Below are positions 17,571 through 21,720 of a stretch of DNA of 21,720 bases, piece by piece. The notes under the pieces were generated by a model. That model was given only the letters and a program-made list of their open reading frames with translations, was not told the DNA's origin and ran no database searches. A program made the translations under genes and the position numbers. This DNA is from Stentor coeruleus (taxonomy: Eukaryota; Ciliophora; Heterotrichea; Heterotrichida; Stentoridae): NCBI GenBank assembly GCA_001970955.1, contig MPUH01001183.1:1-21720 (forward strand). The letters are read 5' to 3'. Each line of letters begins with the position of its first letter. Within the stretch, counting starts at the first letter, position 1.

Positions 17571-18818
17571 ATGGAATCTCCAGGACAGTCCCTTAGCGAC
17601 TTCACAATTGATAAAGAACTGGGTCATGGGAGTTTCGGAATGGTATACCGAGTGAAAAGCTTAAAAAACAATTGTATCTACGTAATAAAGAAAATTAATA
17701 TCGACCATCTCTCACAAAAAAGTCAAAAAGAAGTGATTCACGAAGCCCAAATCCTCAAAAAACTTGACCATCCCAACATCGTAAAGTATTTCTGTTCTTT
17801 TATGGATGGTAAAAGTCTCTGTATCGTTATGGAATACATCAACGGTGGAGATCTTCACAAACTCATTCGTTTTTATCAAGATAAAAAAACCTTCATTCCA
17901 GAGTCTGAAATATGGAAAATGTCTTTTGAGCTTTCAACAGCAATCCAATATCTTCATAGTAAAAGTATCATTCATAGAGATATTAAAACTTTAAATATAC
18001 TTATAACAAAAAATCATACAATAAAACTAGCTGATCTTGGAGCTTCAAAAATAGTATCAGCACCTATGCAAGTTACTAGAATAGGCACACCATTATATTT
18101 AGCACCAGAACTAGTAAAACATAAACCTTATGATTATAAAGTTGATATCTGGGCTTTAGGATGTGTTATATATAATCTTGCTAAACTTCAACCACCTTTT
18201 CAAGCAGAAAATCTTATAACTTTAGGTATGCAAATAGTATCTAAAAACCCTGAACCTTTACCTTCGATTTATTCAGAACATCTGACTGAGTTTGTATTGA
18301 AAATGCTATCAAAACAACCTATTGATAGACCTGGGATATCTGGGGTTATATCTATGATTAATAGATTTAAGGATTTGAAAGAAGTTCAAAATACTAATGA
18401 GTTTATGAGTACTGAACAAATTGTTATGAGAAATTCTCCAATTATTGATGATGAAAATGTGAGGTTTTTTAAATTTAAAAATTTGATTGATAAGGTTTTA
18501 GTGGATGATGAACCGAAAATTCCTGAGTTTAAAAGTGTTGTGATGACTGCTGAAGAGATAGTCGATGATGAAAAATCGTATAAAATTGATGAAAAATCGT
18601 ATAAGACTGATGATAGACCTTTTACAGCTTATAAGACTAGGGTTGTGTTTAGGGTACCACAAAAAAATAGACCGCAATCAGCTGTGAATAAGAAAAACCC
18701 GCTTTATAAACCTAGAGAAATTAAAACTTTACGCATACCTCCGCCGTGTGTGAAATTTAATTGTTTTGTACAGAAGACTGCTAAAAAACATATTACTATT
18801 AGTGATTTGTATTTTTAA
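17571..18818 (+). CDS. NEK-family (NIMA-related) Ser/Thr protein kinase
   Basis: A 415-residue kinase with the catalytic domain at the N-terminus, as in NEKs. Motifs: glycine loop GHGSFGMVY (18-26), Lys40 in YVIKK, Glu58, catalytic HRDIKTLNIL (135-144), DLG (155-157) in place of DFG, activation loop TRIGTPLYLAPEL (169-181), DIWALGC (192-198). The VIKK lysine context, HRDIKxxNI and GTPLYLAPE are NEK-like. The tail after about 265 is unlike any domain I know, charged, with a short DEKSYK repeat. NEKs act in basal bodies, cilia and mitosis, and ciliates have many; the role of this one is unknown. The ATG follows a G-poor leader and lies directly before the kinase fold. Stop TAA. Catalytic residues intact; Leu in DLG is tolerated in many active NEKs. 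Confidence 0.92.
   Translation: MESPGQSLSDFTIDKELGHGSFGMVYRVKSLKNNCIYVIKKINIDHLSQKSQKEVIHEAQILKKLDHPNIVKYFCSFMDGKSLCIVMEYINGGDLHKLIRFYQDKKTFIPESEIWKMSFELSTAIQYLHSKSIIHRDIKTLNILITKNHTIKLADLGASKIVSAPMQVTRIGTPLYLAPELVKHKPYDYKVDIWALGCVIYNLAKLQPPFQAENLITLGMQIVSKNPEPLPSIYSEHLTEFVLKMLSKQPIDRPGISGVISMINRFKDLKEVQNTNEFMSTEQIVMRNSPIIDDENVRFFKFKNLIDKVLVDDEPKIPEFKSVVMTAEEIVDDEKSYKIDEKSYKTDDRPFTAYKTRVVFRVPQKNRPQSAVNKKNPLYKPREIKTLRIPPPCVKFNCFVQKTAKKHITISDLYF
18567..18608 (+). repeat. 21-bp in-frame tandem duplication in the NEK tail
   Basis: Two adjacent copies of a 21-base unit (18567-18587, 18588-18608) beginning gatgaaaaatcgtataa. They encode DEKSYKI and DEKSYKT. They differ at two bases near the 3' end. 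It is in frame, so it lengthens the disordered tail without breaking it. Confidence 0.85.
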
Positions 18819-18888
18819 TGATATTGATAAATTAAGATGCTTGTGTAAATTTTAAAGTGGAATATTTTTTTGGTAAATGATTTTTTAG

Positions 18889-18912
18889 GTGATTTTTTAT
18901 GTGATTTTTTAT
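18889..18912. repeat. Short 12-nt tandem repeat
   Basis: Two perfect copies of gtgattttttat at 18889-18900 and 18901-18912, with degenerate copies on both sides (atgattttttag before, gtgattattagg after). It lies in the likely 3' untranslated region of the NEK gene; probably replication slippage. Confidence 0.8.
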
Positions 18913-19229
18913 GTGATTATTAGGATTATATTTATGTAGATGTTTGGAGATTTATTATAAGATTGAAGTTGTGTTTTTATGCTAAGTTTATTATGATAAT
19001 ATATAATTATGTTCTAAATGCTGATTATGTTTTATATAAAATATTACTTTATTATTAATAGAAATTAGTAAAGTAATATGTCAAGTCTCTTTTTGTGTTA
19101 AAACCCTTTGAAGTAAAAGATCTGTTTTGGGGTTATTCTTAAACAGGAAATAATTTTATTTTGTATTTAACTTTAAATATGTATTTATAGAAAATTTATT
19201 AAAATCAAAAATAGATTCTAACTTTTGTT

Positions 19230-19410
19230 ATGTTTGGATGGATACCTAAGGATATTCTTAATGATTTGATTAATAAAATTGATGTTAATGAAGATTGGTC
19301 GATCTAAAAAAATTTAAAAATTTCTGTTTATCAAATTTTGCCTTCAAGATGAAGATAAAGAAGTTAAATTATAGAATAATTAGAAGTAGAGATTATTTGG
19401 ATATAAAACT
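19230..19410 (+). pseudogene. Possible short gene remnant
   Basis: From ATG 19230 there are 25 open codons with a protein-like reading (MFGWIPKDILNDLINKID) before TAA at 19305. The same frame continues coding-like (KNLKISVYQIL), and after a one-base shift near 19340 reads LQDEDKEVKL, then three TAG stops. Its end abuts the minus-strand MGC gene. No family recognised. A decayed gene or chance are both possible. Confidence 0.25.
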
Positions 19411-19620
19411 TTAACTACACTGATTAGATAGAAATTTCTGTGATATAATTCGAGATGGCATAGCAGATTCTTCAAATTTAGCACTTTCTTCTCTTATAGT
19501 AAATAGTTGAACTTGCTGATTATCACTTAAGATACTATTAGTTTCATTTTTTAAATCTGTATTTTGTTTAAGAACGTTGATGTTGCAATTCACTACTTTT
19601 TTTGAACTTATGCATCCCAT
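19411..19620 (-). CDS. Small protein with N-terminal myristoylation/palmitoylation signal
   Basis: A 69-residue protein from ATG (complement of 19618-19620) to TAA. It begins MGCISSKK: Gly2 with Ser6 fits the N-myristoylation consensus, and Cys3 next to it fits palmitoylation, the dual signal found on Src-type kinases and other membrane-tethered proteins. The rest (for example NQQVQLFTIREESAKFEESA) is polar, probably partly helical, with no domain I recognise. No hydrophobic segment, so attachment would be by lipid only, at the plasma or ciliary membrane. The upstream region is G-poor on the sense strand, as with the larger genes. I looked for short introns that would extend the C-terminus and saw none. 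It may be a small adaptor, or a truncated copy of a larger acylated protein. Expression is unproven. Confidence 0.6.
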   Translation of the reverse strand: MGCISSKKVVNCNINVLKQNTDLKNETNSILSDNQQVQLFTIREESAKFEESAMPSRIISQKFLSNQCS

Positions 19621-20053
19621 ATTTTATTATATTACTTAACATATGATAAAATAATCTTTGATCGGTTTTTATTTTTATGATTTAAAGTTTATGATGATAT
19701 ATTCAGATTAGTTTAAAGGGAAGTTTTATTAAAGATTTTTTTTTTAATAATAGTGATAAACTTCAAGAAGAAAAAAATACATAATGTACTTAAAAATGAA
19801 TAAATTCTTAACTTAAAGGGAGGAAATAATATAAAATAATTTAAAGCAAGAACCAAATAGTAATTCAATCACCTAAATAAAAAATACAAAGCATTATATT
19901 ATCCATTTTTTATTATAAAAACACACAAATATTTCTCAATCACATCACGAAACATAAAAAATTTCCTACTTCTTTTAAAACTTACAAAAAAATCTAAAAA
20001 TTTAACTCAATCTTATAAAATTAACCTATTTAATGTAATTTCAATTACTAATA
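19621..20053. other. Intergenic region between tandem minus-strand genes
   Basis: About 430 bases. From 19621 to about 19760 the plus strand is G over C (5' flank of the MGC gene); from about 19850 to 20053 it is C-rich and almost G-free (3' flank of the TPR+RRM gene). No ORF, repeat or RNA gene recognised. Confidence 0.55.
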
Positions 20054-20845
20054 TTATTTAAAATTTGGTCGTAAATAGCTGAAGAACGAATTTTCAAGTA
20101 TTTGATCAACAGGATCCTCAAACTGCTTACAAGGAGCATCAGGTAAGTATGTGTAAAATGCAGGCACATGTTTATTAATAGTTGATTTCCCAAGTGAAAA
20201 CAAAGAAAAATCATCATTTTTGTCAAGATTAAGTTCCCCAGCTATTTCTCCAGTTACAGACAGCCACTCAAGAAGATATCGATGATTAGCTTTAAATCCT
20301 TCAAAAGTTTTCCTAGCAGCTGAATGACTAGAAAACCTTAAAATTGCCCATCGAACATTGTTATCATCATATCCGAATTCAATATGCAAGATCCTTGATG
20401 AGTTAGAAAAAAGACTTTTAAGTGTCAACTCATCAGCCATCGGGCCTAATCCTGAGACTTTTACGGCCTTGTTCAAAGTATTCTTGGACGGAAGCATTTG
20501 CTTCTGAAGGTTTCTAAGAAGATTTTCATACTTGTTGATATCACTGACAAATACATGTTTATTAGCCTTTAATAAGTCACAGGCTTCTTGAGTCTTCCCC
20601 TGCTGATGTAAAATCCCAGCCAAATCCTTAATAGCACTCTCAGGTCTTTCCCCAATCTCAATTGCCTGACGATAAAAATGCTCAGCCTTTTCTAGGTCTT
20701 TTTCAATATACTCTGCAGCCTTAGCGAAAGCATAAGGAGTTTGCTGACGAGGTATTGGAAACCCTCTTTTAATCTGCCCTGCTGTTTTCAAATATCTTTG
20801 CAGACCTGCTTGAAAAGTAAATTTCCGACCAGCCTCTGATGCCAT
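20054..20845 (-). CDS. TPR-like and RRM-domain protein
   Basis: A 263-residue protein, ATG (complement of 20843-20845) to TAA. Residues about 38-115 form a helical TPR-like region (AAEYIEKDLEKAEHFYRQAI, then ESAIKDLAGILHQQGKTQEA). Residues about 127-197 fit one RNA-recognition motif: VKVSGLG in the RNP2 position (128-134) and NVRWAILRFSS (163-173) in the RNP1 position, with the acidic or aromatic residues in RNP1 changed. RRMs bind single-stranded RNA and TPRs bind proteins, so an RNP adaptor is the natural inference. The C-terminal 65 residues are unassigned. I do not recognise the family; the RNP1 aromatic pattern is weak enough that the RRM could be a protein-binding variant. Upstream is G-poor on the sense strand. 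Frame intact. Confidence 0.8.
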   Translation of the reverse strand: MASEAGRKFTFQAGLQRYLKTAGQIKRGFPIPRQQTPYAFAKAAEYIEKDLEKAEHFYRQAIEIGERPESAIKDLAGILHQQGKTQEACDLLKANKHVFVSDINKYENLLRNLQKQMLPSKNTLNKAVKVSGLGPMADELTLKSLFSNSSRILHIEFGYDDNNVRWAILRFSSHSAARKTFEGFKANHRYLLEWLSVTGEIAGELNLDKNDDFSLFSLGKSTINKHVPAFYTYLPDAPCKQFEDPVDQILENSFFSYLRPNFK

Positions 20846-21720
20846 TTATTAGTGGTAAATATGAAAGATGCCTTAATACAAAGGAAAATCCCTGAGGAAA
20901 ATAAATCATTAGAAATTGTTAAAAGTGAAAGGAATGACTAATTCTCAATGATTAATGATGATATTTTCCTCACAAACTCTATAAAAATGTTAATACAACT
21001 GATTGATTTTTTTTTTGCTAAAAATATGATAGAGTAATTTCTAAAATCACCTAATGCGTATTTTTTATTTATAGATATACTGCAGTTAGTGCTATAAATA
21101 TCTGTTAATAATCTACTTGATTTCAAGCGATAAATAATGCAGATAATATGTATGTAGCCTCAAAGGCTATATTCAGCTATTCTTATTAATGGTTTTCAAT
21201 GTTGGGATCTGCCTTGAGTATTTTAAGATGTATAAGTATCAAAGTCCTCCTAAATAAATATTTATCAATATATTTCTGACAACTACGACAATAAAGACAG
21301 TTCTTGAATGTTGTTTAAAAAATTTGATATTCAACTGTAATCATCTGTTTTTTTTATAGGGTTTATGATTCACTCAGTTTATAATTCTTTTTAACAATAC
21401 ATGATATTAGGAAAATCAAGAAAGATTTTTGGGGTTAGAAAGTGAAGGTTGGTTGATGAGAAAAAGAAAAATTATTTGTTTAGATTAGAGGGGATACTGC
21501 TAAGCAAATTGGCTTTTAAAGTAAAAATTTGATGAATATTGTGTGTATTTGTTTAAAGATTTGATAAAAAAATCCTGATCACTTAGATATGTTCAATTTT
21601 TTATCTGAATCAATGCTTGATATTAGCACATCCTATTCCATTTCCTCAAAATTTCACAATTTTATATCATAAAAACTTGTAAACTACAAATTTTTTTATT
21701 CTTCATTTAAAAACATCATA
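20846..21720. other. Intergenic region to the window end
   Basis: No convincing gene in 875 bases; a 62-codon minus-strand ORF at 20938-21126 is low in quality. The first 100 bases look like the 5' flank of the TPR+RRM gene. From about 21590 to the end the plus strand becomes C-rich and G-poor, like the flank before every plus-strand gene here, suggesting a plus-strand start codon shortly beyond the window. Confidence 0.5.

Larger units (their letters stand above)
18819..19410. other. Intergenic region after the NEK gene
   Basis: The plus strand is C-poor and G-containing directly after the stop. It holds a short tandem repeat (18889-18912) and a possible gene remnant (19230-19410). No promoter can be pointed to: both flanking genes end here. 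Confidence 0.5.

Noticed and set aside
20938..21126. 62-codon minus-strand ORF
   Set aside because: Random-looking AT-rich product, no domain and no clear upstream signature.
1..21720. A ciliate code with TAA/TAG read as Gln for the whole window
   Set aside because: All clear genes end at TAA or TAG in the right place for their family and use only CAA/CAG internally. The idea is kept only for the broken intergenic stretches.
1..21720. tRNA, rRNA, CRISPR, transposase or viral genes
   Set aside because: Read for on both strands; no cloverleaf, rRNA core, spaced repeat array, transposase motif or capsid/polymerase-like protein was recognised.

Overview
This window looks like macronuclear DNA from a heterotrich ciliate, most likely Stentor or a close relative. 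It is very AT-rich and most genes are long single open frames. Genes end at ordinary TAA or TAG stops and use only CAA/CAG for glutamine, so the standard code applies, unlike Paramecium or Tetrahymena. The EB1 gene is interrupted by one GT-AG intron of exactly 15 bases, and introns of 15-16 bases are the known hallmark of Stentor. The genus is an inference from these traits; no species marker gene is present.

Layout. 1-2300: a septin GTPase gene (+), then poorly coding DNA with two doubtful small ORFs. 2559-4322: an EB1 microtubule plus-end protein (+, with the intron) converging on an ankyrin-repeat protein (-). 5236-8024: an ankyrin-AGC kinase fusion (+) converging on a PKA-like AGC kinase (-). 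9128-10303: a mitochondrial isobutyryl-CoA-type acyl-CoA dehydrogenase (-). 10353-10843: remains of a broken gene (-), crossed by a 78-base duplication with a single N at its junction, probably an assembly join. 11125-16949: exportin-1/CRM1 (+) converging on an 849-residue leucine-rich-repeat protein (-). 17571-18818: a NEK-family kinase (+). 19411-20845: a 69-residue protein with an MGC acylation signal (-) and a TPR+RRM protein (-). 20846-21720: no gene seen, but base composition suggests a plus-strand gene starts just beyond the end.

The genes do not form an operon or a single pathway; this is ordinary eukaryotic gene order. Several products are cytoskeletal or signalling proteins (septin, EB1, NEK, two AGC kinases, a putative membrane-anchored small protein), which fits the large cytoskeletal and kinase repertoire of a giant ciliate. 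No rRNA, tRNA, CRISPR array, transposon or virus was recognised. The least explained observations are the consistent G-depletion of the sense strand upstream of start codons, the broken gene whose seven stops can all be derived by C-to-T change, and two further stop-broken coding-like stretches between genes.
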